64,000 nt of DNA from Cristatella mucedo (GCA_009760855.2 WPIO01000007.1:9243501-9307500); one strand, 5' to 3'. Numbered from the stretch's first letter, positions 52,461 through 63,494 are shown. The notes: generated by a model not told the origin, from the sequence alone. A program made the numbers and translations.

Positions 52461-52940
52461 CTTATAACTAGTATGTTTGCTTCATCGTCATTTAACTTAA
52501 GTAAGTTTTCTGCCAGCAAAGTGCGAATGTCAGCAATGCACGCAGCACGGGAGTTGAGAGAGTTTGAAGTGCTGGAGCCGTTATGGCATGCTAGGTAAGG
52601 TAGCTGCTTTTCACGACCTCGTCTCGAAGGCATGGGTTCAAATCCAGCAGTAGGCAATCCTTCATTGCCACAGCAAGCGGTGGTGATAGCCGTAAAGGCT
52701 CTTCTGTTGCTATACAAAAGAAGCAGCTAAATCATCTAGCATTTTTTTGGAAGGCAGAAAGAGATCAAAGCACAGGTACAGGTGTGTCATCTGCAGAACA
52801 AGGAAAGCCTAGTTTGTGCTTGGCGATTACATTGGTTATCGGGAAGAGTATAAGCTGTAGAAATAAGTGGACGAAGCACAGATCCCCATGGTACCCCATA
52901 CTTTAGAGGCTCATCGAAGAATTGTTCCCCAATTACATCA
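52461..52940 (-). mobile_element. Old LINE-A RT fragment split by a SINE-1
   Basis: The minus strand shows the KLNDDEANILV region (52461-52577) and, beyond the SINE, remnants of the YADD region (about 52780) and of LKYGVP (about 52905). Confidence 0.65.
52575..52745 (+). repeat. SINE-1 copy inserted in an old LINE-A
   Basis: GAGCCGTTATGGCATGCTAG, GGGTTCAAATCCAGCAGTAG (B box), GGCAATCCTTCATTGCCACA, TGCTATACAAAAGAAGC. Confidence 0.8.
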
Positions 52941-53400
52941 TTACTATGATGCCGTCCTGACCCAGAGTTTCAGCCGGAATGTCAAGAAAATTCTTGTAAA
53001 ATTTGTCCCTCAATCGAATATTTGTTAAGGGTACCTTTCAAAAGATAAATTGTAGAAATAGGTTCGGAAATTTTGACGACTTATAAAAGAAAAAATGATT
53101 ATGTAAAGCATGTCTAACCCAGACGTTAACCGGAAACAACATATCTACAAATAATAAAATTACCAACCTGCAGCATAAGCAACTTGTTACCCAACTTTTC
53201 AAACCTTGGTGGATCGAGGTACGTCCGTGAAGCTTATTGAGGTGCTTTCTTTTGAATTTTATACAGCTTCATTTTTAGTGTAGCTTGATGGCTTGTAAAT
53301 TATATAAATCGGCTAATAATTCACGTGCCAGTGAAATTTGACACGACTCATGACAAGTTAAACTCAGCTTGCTTGACATAATTCTGAACATATGCTGCCG
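52941..53400. other. No recognised feature
   Basis: AT-rich sequence without recognisable repeat or gene. Confidence 0.4.
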
Positions 53401-53585
53401 CTTCGGTTTGGTCCAGTGGTTAAGGTGCTCGGCTTTGATGACTAATAGTTAAGGTGAATGCATTTGATGACGCCGAGCGAGTTCGTGGGCTTAAGCCTTG
53501 CTGCAAATGTGAAGCACCGGCGTAGAGATTGAATTCTCTCAAAGCGCAAAATGCATTTTACAAATGTATTCTTTTTATATTTTTG
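53401..53585 (+). repeat. SINE-2 copy with clear LINE-A-like tail
   Basis: tRNA-like head GGTTTGGTCCAGTGGTTAAG, with GAGTTCGTGGGCTTAAGCC in the B-box position, followed directly by TGCTGCAAATGTGAAGCACC, GTAGAGATTGAATTCTCTCA and AAGCGCAAAATGC, the outline of the LINE-A terminal block. Confidence 0.75.
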
Positions 53586-53750
53586 ACTCCGCGGTCGGAC
53601 CTATACCATTGCTGTGCAGCAGTGCCAGTAATGGCCAGATAAGAAGACTTAAAGATAAGATTGCCAGATAAGAGACGCTTATAAGGGACTTACTGATTAA
53701 TAAATATCTAACGCTGGCGAAAGTACCAGAAAAACAAAAAGAGACTTCTT

Positions 53751-53860
53751 AAGTCAGAGTAAGGTGCTTGCCTTTACCGATCAAAGTCGTGGGCTCGAAC
53801 CCATCGGCATACATCAAGCATCTAGATAGAAATTAACCTGCTTAGCTATACAATTGAATT
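53751..53860 (+). repeat. SINE-2-like tRNA head fragment
   Basis: AGAGTAAGGTGCTTGCCTTT, GTCGTGGGCTCGAACCCATC (B-box-like) and AGCATCTAGATAGAAATTAA. Confidence 0.55.
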
Positions 53861-53879
53861 ATATTTATGCGTTCATTAG

Positions 53880-54320
53880 TCTATGTACAGTAAATAGTTT
53901 GTGATAATATGCACAGTGCCAGCATGCGTACTACAGTTAGTGGTGACATAGTGCCCACAAAGAATACTGCATTCAGCCCAGAAATTCCGTAAGGAGCCGG
54001 TGCGTTTTTATCTTCTTTTTTAAATGTCGCTAATTCGGAGGATATTGTGACATTAGCCCGGAGTGAGTTCTGGGCTTTTCAAACATACGAACTAAAGGCG
54101 TGGTATCCAAAGGGTTTGAGGCATAGCTAAGCGATTTGAGTCAGAAGAGCGGTTGGCACAATGCCTAGCGTGATTAGGGAGTAGTTTTGATAGATAAAGT
54201 TGGAGCAAGAGAACGAGAGACCTAAAATTTAGTAAGAAAACCTTAGCCGTGATACTGTTTTTATAGCCCCCTAAGAGAATTCAATCTCTAATCAGGCACT
54301 CAATAAATCGCTGCCAGAGA
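53880..54320 (-). repeat. Old LINE-A copies
   Basis: 53880-54250 resembles the 3' UTR and coding end in a decayed state (CCCGGAGTGAGTTCTGGGCT). 54258-54320 is a separate tail block (TAGCCCCCTAAGAGAATTCA). Confidence 0.55.
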
Positions 54321-54852
54321 TGCAATAACAAATAGCAAATAGCTGTAAACCAAGGTAACAAAAAATGAAAACCAAGGCATCCTTGTGAGGAAAGCATGCT
54401 ATAGCACACAGTTAGCAAAAGCGACCGTTTCATTTCCGTTTCGCCCGCTTCGCCGTAGCAGTAGATTTACCTCAAATAAACCAAGTGAGCGAAACTGCTT
54501 CGCTGAAATTTTTATTGCAATAGATCGTATCCCACTTCCGACAGCAGTTAGAGGCAGTCCGCTGCATAACAGCCACCAAAATGTCTATTTTATTTAAAGG
54601 GAGTCACATTGAGCAAGCCTTGCCTGGACATACCCAGATTTGGCTTTACTGGCGGTGGCGAGATGGCCCTAAACGAGTACCCAGAGCAGTACTGACTAAA
54701 ATTTATCAGACGAGAATATCATTTAATGCCGCTCGAAATACACATATCGGATGACACTGGCTTATGCCCGCATAAATTTGCGGGACAATGCATTTGACAT
54801 TGCATACTTCTTCGCCAGTCTGTGCAGCACGCTGCTGCTGCCAGCAAGTACG

Positions 54853-54921
54853 TCTAATAATAATTATACATTTGCATAGCGCCATCGGAGAAGTGAATCA
54901 GTTTCTGGGAACTCTATAGAT
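54853..54921 (-). repeat. LINE-A/SINE-2 tail remnant at the hAT left flank
   Basis: AATAATTATACATTTGCATA and GCGCCATCGGAGAAGTGAAT match the minus-strand terminal block. It is cut by the hAT element at 54922. Confidence 0.6.
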
Positions 54922-55205
54922 CAGGGGTGTCCAACACGTGGCCGGCGGGCCACAACCCGGCCCGCCAAGGTCTTCTATTCGGCCCGAAACGTTATCCCAA
55001 AAATATTGTCACTCCATGTTTTTTGTTAATTTTTAATCATTACAAACGGCGATATAAGGCGCTGTGATGTACTTCACTCGCGCGTGAAGCGTGAAGGTGT
55101 CCGAATGGCTATTTTCGCGTGAAGGTAAAAAATCGATTTATTTTGCTAGCCTTCATGTGAACATTTTGGCGTGAAGGGGTAATGTATTTGTGCTACAGCG
55201 GCGCC
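54922..55205 (+). repeat. Left long inverted repeat of the hAT element
   Basis: Pairs with 56988-57272; includes TTCACTCGCGCGTGAAGCGT and several GTGAAGG iterations. Confidence 0.9.
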
Positions 55206-55431
55206 ATTACGATCACATTTATAACGCTTCCGCAAGCGGAATTAACTGCTTCACACTGTGGATAGAAAAAAAGAGCCGTTTCTCAGCTGCTGCTGCACGA
55301 ACTGGAATCAGTCAGGTAGGTTTTCAAAAAACGCGTATTGCTCAACTTACTTACTAATACTAAGATATTGCTGTGATAAAATATAAATTAATCAATTCGT
55401 AGCTGATCTGTTTTTTATTTCACAGAGAAAA

Positions 55432-57039
55432 ATGGCGGCGAATGTGAATACTAGCAAAAAACGAAAAATTGACGCAGAAGGAAGACTTTTCAAAGCATCT
55501 TGGACTGTAGGCTATTTTGTAATGGAACGCTTCGATAGGATAATGTGCCTAATATGCCAAGAAACAATTGCCGTTGCAAAGGAGTACAATGTTATGCGAC
55601 ATTTTTCAACAAAGCATGGCGACAGGTACAACAGCCTGACTGGTCAACTTCGAATTGATCGCATGAACTCGTTGAAAATGAGTGTCATCGGACAGCAGTC
55701 ATTGTTTACAGCAGTCAGCAACAAGTCTGAGGCTTCGACCAAAGTAAGTTTTTTAATAGCTGAAGCTATAGCTAAGCGGGGGAAAGAATTTTCCAAGGGT
55801 GAATTTGTTAAGGAATGCCTCAGGCTGTTTACTGGTGTGGTCTGTCCAGATAAGAAGTCAGAAGTCAAGAAAGTCAGTCTTTCTCCTCAAACGGTTGCGT
55901 GAAAAGTTGACGAGCTCGCATCCAACATAGAAGAAAGTCTCACTAACACACTTGCTGAATGGGAATTTTATTCTCTTGCGCTCGACGAAAGCACGGACAA
56001 TAGCGATACGGCTTAATTGTCGGTGTTTGTACGCGGAGTAACAGGAAAGTTTGTCATTATCGAAGAACTGTTGGATATATGTTCGATGAAAGGCACTACA
56101 ACGGGGAGGGATATTTTGGATCAGGTCAAGAGGGTCCTCACAAAATTTAATCTTCCTGAAACTTAATTGATTGGTTTAACCACAGACGGAGCCCCTTCAA
56201 TGACAGGTAGACACAATGGATTTGTATCTTTAATGGTAAAATTAGTACCTCGCAAAATTGTCAGTCATAACTGCATCATCCACCAAGAACAGCTATGTGC
56301 AAAGGTCTTGAGCATGCAACATGTAATGGACAATGTAGTTTCAACAGTCAATGTGATAAGATCTCGTGCGCTAAACCACAGACAATTTCAGGCTTTTCTT
56401 AAAGAGTTGGGATCAGATCATTGTGATGTTATTTATTTCTGCCAAGTCCGTTGGCTAAGTAGGGCAAACACGTTAGCCAGGTTTTGTTCACTTCGGGACG
56501 AAATAAAAACATTTATGACAGAAAAGGGAAAAGATGTTGGCTTCCTCGATGACCAGCAGTGATTGAATGACTTGGCTTTTTTTGTGGACATGACCAAACA
56601 TCTTGCAGATCTTAATGTCAAACTCCAAGGTAAGGATCAACTGGTCCATAAAATGTATGAGTGTGTTGTCGCATTTGTGCAAAAGCTGAAACTTTTCCGG
56701 AAACACTTAGATCAGAAGCTGTTACATTTCACAACACTAGCAACAAGATCGCACGAGACGCTGGCTTATATGAAGTACTCCACTCTTGTTAGCAAACTTG
56801 TTGATGAATTCGAAGAGAGGTTTCAAGATTTCCAACAACATGCGGATGACATGAACGTGATTAGTAATCCATTTGATATCGATCCCTCTGATGCACCTGA
56901 TGAATTTCAACTCGAACTAATCGGCATTCATAATGACAGCAATTTAAAAACTGCTTATGATCAGCATGACCTTGTTACCTTTACCTTGCGCCGCTGTAGC
57001 ACAAACATATTACCCCTTCACGCCAAAATGTTCACATGA
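55432..57039 (+). pseudogene. hAT transposase (EPM2AIP1/GTF2IRD2-like group), four in-frame stops
   Basis: One uninterrupted reading frame of 536 codons except for stops at 55900 (TGA), 56014 (TAA), 56164 (TAA) and 56560 (TGA). No frameshift is seen. N-terminal BED-like zinc finger: MCLICQE, then MRHFSTKH (residues about 40-65). Catalytic core blocks: LALDESTDNSDT (first Asp), LIGLTTDGAPSMTGR (second Asp) and the RW region. The C-terminal hATC dimerisation domain is absent because the frame runs into the right inverted repeat at 56988. The stops fit single transitions or transversions (decay), not recoding. Confidence 0.88.
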
Positions 57040-57272
57040 AGGCTAGCAAAATAAATCGATTCTTTTACCTTCACGCGAAAATAGCCATTCGGACACCTTC
57101 ACGCTTCACGCGCGAGTGAAGTACATCACAGCGCCTTATATCGCCGTTTGTAATGATTAAAAATTAACGAAAAACATGGAGTGACAAATATTTTTGGGAT
57201 AACTTTGCGGGCCGCATAGAAGACCTCGGCGGGCCGGGTTGTGGCCCGCGGGCCACGTGTTGGACACCCCGG
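56988..57272 (-). repeat. Right long inverted repeat of the hAT element
   Basis: Complement of the left repeat. It replaces the 3' end of the transposase gene. Confidence 0.9.
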
Positions 57273-57350
57273 TCTAAATCCTGCAGTAGGCCATCCTTTA
57301 TCGCCAACAGAACGCATTGATGATATTCGTCAAGGCTTTTCTGCCGGTAT
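57273..57350 (+). repeat. SINE-1 3' part at the hAT right flank
   Basis: TCTAAATCCTGCAGTAGGCC (B box and beyond) and ATCCTTTATCGCC, then GTCAAGGCTTTTCTGCCGGT. The 5' part of this SINE is not on the other side of the hAT element. Confidence 0.65.
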
Positions 57351-57412
57351 ATATATATATGAATTGTATAAATTTACATATATATATATATATATGTAAA
57401 TATATACAATTC
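57347..57412. repeat. AT-rich palindrome and (TA)n
   Basis: GAATTGTATAAATTTACATA and its near-complement TATGTAAATATATACAATTC flank a TA run. Confidence 0.85.
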
Positions 57413-57545
57413 ATTTGTATAGTGCTCTATTAGAACTTAATCTTTATTTAGGCGCTTCACATATGCTACGGGGCTCGAGCCAACGACCTTGGCCAGTCTT
57501 TAATCGGGGCGAGCGCCTTAACTGCTGTGCCAAACCTAAAGCTGA
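57411..57545 (-). repeat. SINE-2 copy
   Basis: Minus strand: tRNA-like head with GGCTCGAGCCCCGTAGC and tail GTGAAGCGCCTAAATAAAGA, TTAAGTTCTAATAGAGCAC. Closest relative at 3840-3972. Confidence 0.75.
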
Positions 57546-57607
57546 GGCTTTTAAATCAGCTAATACGTTTCTTGCTGGCTGCGAATCTGAAGTCTACCAA
57601 TAGCTAC

Positions 57608-58222
57608 ACTGCAGCTAGGCTTGTCTGTCGTGAGCGTCACAGTTGCCACATTACTCCACTTCTCGCCGACCTGCACTGGCTACCAGTCAAGCAACGGATT
57701 GACTTCAAGGTTTTGTCGCTCACTTTTAGGTCCCTTCATTCTATGGCTCCAGCCTATCTGTCAGATATACTCCCCCGTCAGGCTAAGCATCGTACCACCC
57801 GCTTTTCGGAATCCAACAGTCTAGAAATACCTCGTACAAACCTTAAATCCTTTGGAGACCGTGCATTTAGTTCATATGCTCCCAAAGCCTGGAACTCCCT
57901 CCCGACCTGCGTCAGAACATCCCCCGACCTGACCACATTTAAAAGGAACCTAAACACACACCTATTTAGGACAGCATTTAGTGGGTCCCTGTGATTCGTC
58001 CTTGATGTGCTAATGCGTGCTGACACTGTGCATGCTGCCACTAACCACATTTGCATGCTGACCCTGTGCATGTCACCCCTAACCATGTTATTTCGTTTGT
58101 TTTTTCAAGCATGATTTTACTTACCATTGAATTGCATTTCACTTTACAGCAAATGTAAAGCGCCTAGAGAGAGATTAAGTTCTCTGAGGGCGCTTTATCA
58201 AGTGAATTATTATTATTATTAT
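57608..58222 (+). mobile_element. LINE-A 3' copy, young
   Basis: Starts in the coding end (GCAGCTAGGCTTGTCTGTCG), open to FSGSL at 57992, then the whole 3' UTR, terminal block and (ATT)n. Confidence 0.9.
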
Positions 58223-58497
58223 AATAGCCATTTAAAAACTGGCGACCCCAAAAAACACAGCGGCGAAAATGTAGCACACACACACTACACACATTGGACT
58301 TATTTCCAAAACGCCATATCAGCTACGCCGAGCGAAAGCTTTGAAGTGTCAGAAGCATCCATCATCACTCCAGGCGTCGTGTAGAGAGCAAATGCTACGG
58401 TAAGGCTACAGCAACCCTATGAACACATTTAAAGTTTAAATCCGCTTTGTTGTTTCCAGCAACACTTTTAAGTAAGTTCTATTCTGATAAATTACAT
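58223..58497. other. No recognised feature
   Basis: Unique-looking sequence between two LINE-A copies. Confidence 0.4.
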
Positions 58498-58764
58498 TTA
58501 ATAATAATAACAATAATACACTTGATAAAGCGCCCTCAGAGAACTCAATCTCTCTCTAGGCGCTTTACAATTGCTGCAAAGGGAAATGCAATTGAAGGGT
58601 GAGTAATATCATGCTTGATAAACAAACAAAATGAGTAACATGGTTAGGGGTGACATTCACAGGGTCAGCATGCAAATATGGTTAGTGGCAGCATGCACAG
58701 TGTCAGCACACATAGGCACATGAAGGACGAATCACCGGGACCCACTAAATGCTGTCCTAAATAT
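58498..58764 (-). mobile_element. LINE-A 3' UTR fragment
   Basis: Tail (AAT), CACTTGATAAAGCGCCCTCA, then the 3' UTR, cut off at the end of the coding region (CACTAAATGCTGTCCTAAAT). Confidence 0.88.
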
Positions 58765-59765
58765 TTAATGAACTATTCAACGTACAATTTTAGCTGTGAG
58801 AGCGCATGTTGGAGCTACGCATGCTCATGAGAAAATTGTCTCTTTATTTTGACGCTCATAATTGTTATACCATCGTAGGTTTGCGGTAAAACAATTGTAA
58901 CCGAGTTCCAGGGGTCAGAGGCTAATTCCCGCCAAACCCGCCATACTCCGGCCACGCTGCCGCTCGCCATGCCGCCGAGCTAGGGTAAGTTGAGCGGCCG
59001 TCAGGTTAGACCTCTTTATGATAACGCATGCGCCAACAACAACAGGGAAACTAAACAAGTCTACAGGTAGGGTCCTATACACAGTACACTACGGGAGTGC
59101 AAGACGACGCAGCAAGCGCGAACAAACGTGTTAGTTGGGGTCAGTCGGCTTCTGCAGTCCTGTCGTTGTACCGACTCCGAATCCAACAGTACGAGCGTAC
59201 GCCGTCGAAAACCCGGCTGGCTGAGTAATTGCTGGCTAGTCCGAGTCGACAACTACCACAGTCGTAAGCTTCCGCCGAAAGACCCAGCACATGGGGGGGG
59301 GGTCACGAACACGCTACACGGGGAACGCGGAATAAAAAACAAGTCAACAACGAGCGAGCTATCCGGCTCCGCTTGGGCCTTGGGTACTCGTTCCCTTGCG
59401 TGCGTGGCCGCATCGCCGGAGCACGCCTGCACGAATCCAGGTGTATAACTCGGCGAGACCGGGAGCCTCCAACACCACGACTTACTTGGCCAACTTCCCT
59501 TACCCAAGAGCCCCGGTGACCTCACGTCACCACACATGCCGTAGGTCCGACCCCGGCCTAGCCGGTGACCCTCATTACAGCAGTCTGGTCCCAGCCAACC
59601 AAACCCAGCCTGCTTACACAATTAAAACAACTCAATTGAGGCGCGACGTCAGTGTGTCAGTGACTGCGAAGGGTAGATTAAGAAACCTAGCTTATTATGC
59701 GGATATGTAGGTGCGCGTGGAGTAAAAAGCCTGGGTGACACCACGGGCTACTTTCGCAGACAAAC
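58765..59765. other. No recognised feature
   Basis: GC-moderate sequence with overlapping short frames on both strands and a nine-G run near 59294. No gene or repeat is recognised. Confidence 0.4.
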
Positions 59766-60222
59766 AAGGTCCGCCACGGCTTGGCTTCTCCATACCTCGC
59801 TGAACTGCTCCATCAGTTTCAGCCTCTACGTACCCTCAGATCCTGTATGGACAATAAATTAGCTGTTCCACTCTTTAGCTTGAAGACCGTTGGCAACAGA
59901 AGCTTTTGCTCTGCAGGTCCTAGACTGTGGAACTCGCTTCCATGATTCTTACGCAACGACAACTACTCTCCTACTGCAGACTATGGCTCATCCTTTTCAG
60001 CGGTCCTGAGCTGCTACTTCCATGCTACTCACTACCTCAACTGCTCTCCTGACTCTGCTATGCTTACCACTTTCTTTCTGTTGTGTGAGACGAAGTCTGT
60101 TGGCTATCGAATGCGTACCGAAAGCCGCTTAGGCTGTAAGTGCGTAATGCAAAACTCTCCTGCGTAACACCCACTTAGTCTTTTTGGCTTTGTGGAGTTA
60201 CAGACGGAGATACATTACATTA
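59766..60222 (+). mobile_element. LINE-B, 5'-truncated copy
   Basis: Begins CCGCCACGGCTTGGCTTCTC, has the coding end with frame damage, tail CCGCTTAGGCTGTAAGTGCG and ends GGAGATACATTACATTACAT, showing that the family tail repeats ACATT. Confidence 0.9.
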
Positions 60223-60339
60223 CATAGCTTCCGGGATTGCGGTCCGGCCAACGGAACCACCAAACAGCTAGGACATAAGTCGTCCGCAAGTATCGGGCGT
60301 AGCGGTGTGGCGCGTAGCTCAACCTAATGGTCGAATTCA

Positions 60340-61420
60340 GGTAATTAAGGACGGCGAACACTCAGCAACGCTCACAAACGCGCGCCGCGCACGCGCACTT
60401 GCGCACGCTGCGCGGGCGCGGCGCTCGAGAACGCACGCGCGACGCCTTTCCCTCGCGCCCCGCTCTCGTCTGTAATTTTCTGCTACTCTCTCTAGCTGTC
60501 GCGGACCCTCTACCGAGCGCGTACCTCTCTCGAGCAACCGTCGTTTAACTGGGCTCTTTTTTCGCGAAATCCCTAATCTTGTTTACTTGGTAGTTTACGC
60601 TTCGTTCGCAGCGCGATTGAGAAAAATCCTAGCCAGTGCGTGTTTAAACAACTTAAGAATAGGTTTACGTGGCGCCTAGCAACGACGACAATGACCTGAG
60701 TGCGACGCGAGTGCCAAAACTTGCGCCGAAGGGGGGGCATTAAGGTTCCCCCAATCTGGAACAACAAGCCGCACGCTCTCACAATAGCGAACTCCTCATG
60801 CGGGCCCTCGGACGGCGCGCGCGCGCATGCACAGACGCGGCGGCGAGCGAGCGAGCGAGCGGTGACGCAGCCGCTCTCGCACGCGTTAGCCGGCTTCCAC
60901 TCGACCGTCACACCTCCGGCCCGCCTCGACGCGAGCCGCAACGGTCCGCTGCGTCGCCGTCCGAGCCCACGGAGAGGCGCCGCGTGGACAGCGCTAGGTA
61001 CGCCGGCGCCGGCCGCTCGCGCTCCGAGAGTCGCTGCGATCGTGCTCCTCGCTTTGCCCGCTCTGCCGACGCATCGCGGGCGCGCGCGCCGTTGAGGGCG
61101 GGCTCGCGGCGCGGGCGTCTTGCGTCTGGAGCTCGACGCGCGAGCTGCGACCAGCGCTGGCGGCCGAGAGCTTGCGGCGCTGGCAGAGGCGGAGCGCGAA
61201 CAGCTCCGGAGCCTCCGCTGACGTTTGCGCTGACGGCGACGGCGCGTCGAGAGCGACGTGCTCGCGCCGGCGGCGGCTACTTCCAGAATGAAAGGGGCGC
61301 GAAAGGGAAGCTAACCCCTCTCGCCTCTCGGCCCTCCCTCGGCCCTCGCTTTGGCTTGGAAAGTCTCAGGGCTCTTTCGGGCTAGCCGGTCGGGCGACGG
61401 CGTAAAATTCCGCATCGGCC
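60340..61420. promoter_or_regulatory. CpG-rich stretch, possible promoter or CpG island
   Basis: About 1 kb dense in GC and CG dinucleotides (GCGCGCCGCGCACGCGC near 60390; repeated GCGAGCGAGCGAGC near 60843). The composition contrasts sharply with the flanks. Long frames on both strands here are expected from the base composition and are not called as genes. It ends where repeat copy 2 begins. Confidence 0.4.
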
Positions 61421-63030
61421 GACGCCCCTAGGCCACCGGGTCGGCACGCGGCGAACCAACGATCCTAGAGGGATCGAACCTTGACGTTATGGCTTTCGGA
61501 TTAAAATGGCACCGCTACCGAGTCGAGGTCGAAACCGCACGGTTAATCTCGGCGCCGCTTTTGATACGGGTTGTTTCGGTGGAATGAGGCGCGGGTAAAT
61601 CGAAACGGCCTCGACAAACGAGCCCATGAATTTGCCCGCCATCCATGCCCACGATGAGTCAGTTTCAAAAGATGGAGGCTATAGTTCTTTTTTCGAGAGG
61701 AACGGCCGCACATTTCGAGGATCCTCTAGACCGGCCGAAAAGGGGTAATCCCTTTTCGATGGACCAAAAATATGTGTGGGGGATGGGAGCCGGTGTGTCA
61801 TCGGAGCGTGCACAGGGACCTCCAGGAAAGCTACCTACTTTTTTCACGGGGTCTAAATGTGCTTCCGGAGGCTTGGTGAAAATGCAACGCGCCAGTTCTT
61901 TTTTAGAGGGGCTTTGAAAACTATGCGAGGAACGCGCCTAGGGTGTGAGGATTGCATCAAAATTCGGCTTCGGGGAGAGAAGGAAAGGAGGCGTTCCTCC
62001 TCCTCGTCCTCCTCCTCAGAGAGCTCCGGTTCGGAGTCAACCTTGAGAAGCGATTCAAGCCTGTCTGGAGTCCTCCGGCAGGCTATGGCATTACCAAGTA
62101 CTTACTTTCCGAATACCATCGCTGCAACCAATCAAGCTGGCACAACGATGCTTACCGTAGAAAGCCGTCTGCTCAGGATCCTCGGGCTGCGTTCGTGCCT
62201 CCCGGCTTCTCTAACCTGACAGGGCAGCGCTGCCGGATGAGGAAGACAAATTCGATATGCTGCAAAAGCCCCTTGCTAAATGCTGACAACCGCGGCTGCC
62301 CTTTGACGGCTGACTGTTTTCACAAGCTTTATTGGGTGCATTGCGAGGACTGGAAGCAAAAATAGTTATCACTATTTCCACTATAAAGGCACACTCAAAA
62401 TATTAAAATAGGAAACTGCGTGTAAAAAACCTCTGGCATCCACCCGATAATTTGTTTCAAGTAAATTGAAAGGTTCTTTTAAGATGACGAGTCTCCCACT
62501 GACTAACTCAGCCACTGGTACGCGCCGCGGAAATAAGATGTCGATTTCCCACTGTGTTAGTTTCCGGCCATGACTACTAAAGGTCAAGTTTGAGCCTAGA
62601 TTAGCTTAAAATAATAACTCGGACTTGGTCTGGCTGCACTTCAACTCATGAATATAACTACCCGATTTCGGTGGGAAATGGCTTAGCTATTCGACTATCT
62701 CAGGGAAAGCTGACGAACGTAGATTGCAGCAGTGAATACATTTTTTTCTCATAATTACCTTCGCTGTTTATGTTCTGTAAGCAAGCCGCTGATTTTCGTT
62801 AGATGTTGTGGTACGTACGCAAGGGAAATTTCTTCGGAGAATCGGCGGTAACTTGAAGATCGGTTGAAGCAACCGGGCGAAGGCGTCCCTCGAGTCTGCT
62901 GGTGGACCTGTTGCATGCGTACCGAAAGTCGCCTAGGCTTTGAGAGAAAACACTCAATTGGTGTACGTGGCATCGTGGAGTTACTTACGTTGCATTAATT
63001 TACCAGAAAGCCCGTTAATATTCAAATTAG
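61421..63030 (+). repeat. Copy 2 of the near-identical 1.6-kb repeat
   Basis: Matches 47498-49266. Relative to copy 1 it lacks 129 bp near its start and 23 bp near 62943 (at a GAG microhomology), and differs at a few bases (for example 62627). It ends with the same LINE-B-like tail, after which the two copies diverge. Confidence 0.88.
61952..62365 (+). CDS. Cys-rich open frame of the 1.6-kb repeat (copy 2)
   Basis: Same 137 residues as at 48166-48579. The lack of differences shows only that the copies are young, not that the frame is under selection. Confidence 0.3.
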   Translation: MHQNSASGREGKEAFLLLVLLLRELRFGVNLEKRFKPVWSPPAGYGITKYLLSEYHRCNQSSWHNDAYRRKPSAQDPRAAFVPPGFSNLTGQRCRMRKTNSICCKSPLLNADNRGCPLTADCFHKLYWVHCEDWKQK

Positions 63031-63315
63031 GCTCGATCAAAGTACGTAGCTGATTCGTTTGCGTACATTTATCCGGAGCATTAGCGCGTATTTGTTCGGG
63101 CTTCCTAAAACCCCTATTCAACTTCGGTGGTCTTCGCTGCAACGAATGTACGCATGAGCTCCAATCGAAATTGCCAAGCCGGCTGACTGACCGCTCACTT
63201 TGAGATGGCGAGATTCATTCGATCACCCAACAGTCTAGAAGAAGGCGGAGAAGGCATCGCCAATGACAGCGAAAACACGCCCTGGTAGACGATTCTGCTC
63301 CCTGCAAAAGGAACC

Positions 63316-63440
63316 GACTCCTTCGGGCTAGTGGAAGAGCGCATAGAGCCAATCAACAGAAGCGATTCTGTTAGGCTAGTGGAAGAACGCGCAGAGCCCA
63401 TCAACAGAAGCGATTCCGTCGGGAAGAGCGCGAAGAGCAA
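63316..63440. repeat. 48-bp tandem repeat, about 2.6 copies
   Basis: 63316-63363 and 63364-63411 share GGCTAGTGGAAGA and ATCAACAGAAGC; a partial third copy follows. The minus strand stays open across it (63195-63440, SLLLIGSMRSSTS-type repeats). Confidence 0.85.
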
Positions 63441-63465
63441 TAATAAAATGCCGTCGATGCAAGGC

Positions 63466-63491
63466 TCTCGCTCGCTCGCTCGCTCGCTCGT
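63466..63491. repeat. (CTCG)n short tandem repeat
   Basis: CTCGCTCGCTCGCTCGCTCG plus partial units. Confidence 0.9.
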
Positions 63492-63494
63492 CCC

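Larger units (their letters stand above)
54922..57272 (+). mobile_element. hAT element with unusually long inverted ends (foldback form)
   Basis: Left end CAGGGGTGTCCAACACGTGG is the classic Charlie-type hAT terminus; the right end is its complement with the last bases changed (GGACACCCCGG). Inverted similarity extends far beyond the usual short repeat: 54922-55205 pairs with 56988-57272 (about 284 bp). An 8-bp target duplication is not convincing, and the two flanks belong to different repeats. The interior holds one broken transposase gene. Confidence 0.88.

Noticed and set aside
1470-52745. tRNA genes suggested by A- and B-box matches
   Set aside because: The boxes belong to dispersed SINE-1/SINE-2 copies with long non-tRNA tails; no cloverleaf was convincing.
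60337-61385. Arg/Ala-rich frames of 66-195 residues
   Set aside because: They arise from GC/CpG-rich sequence, overlap on both strands and have no motif.
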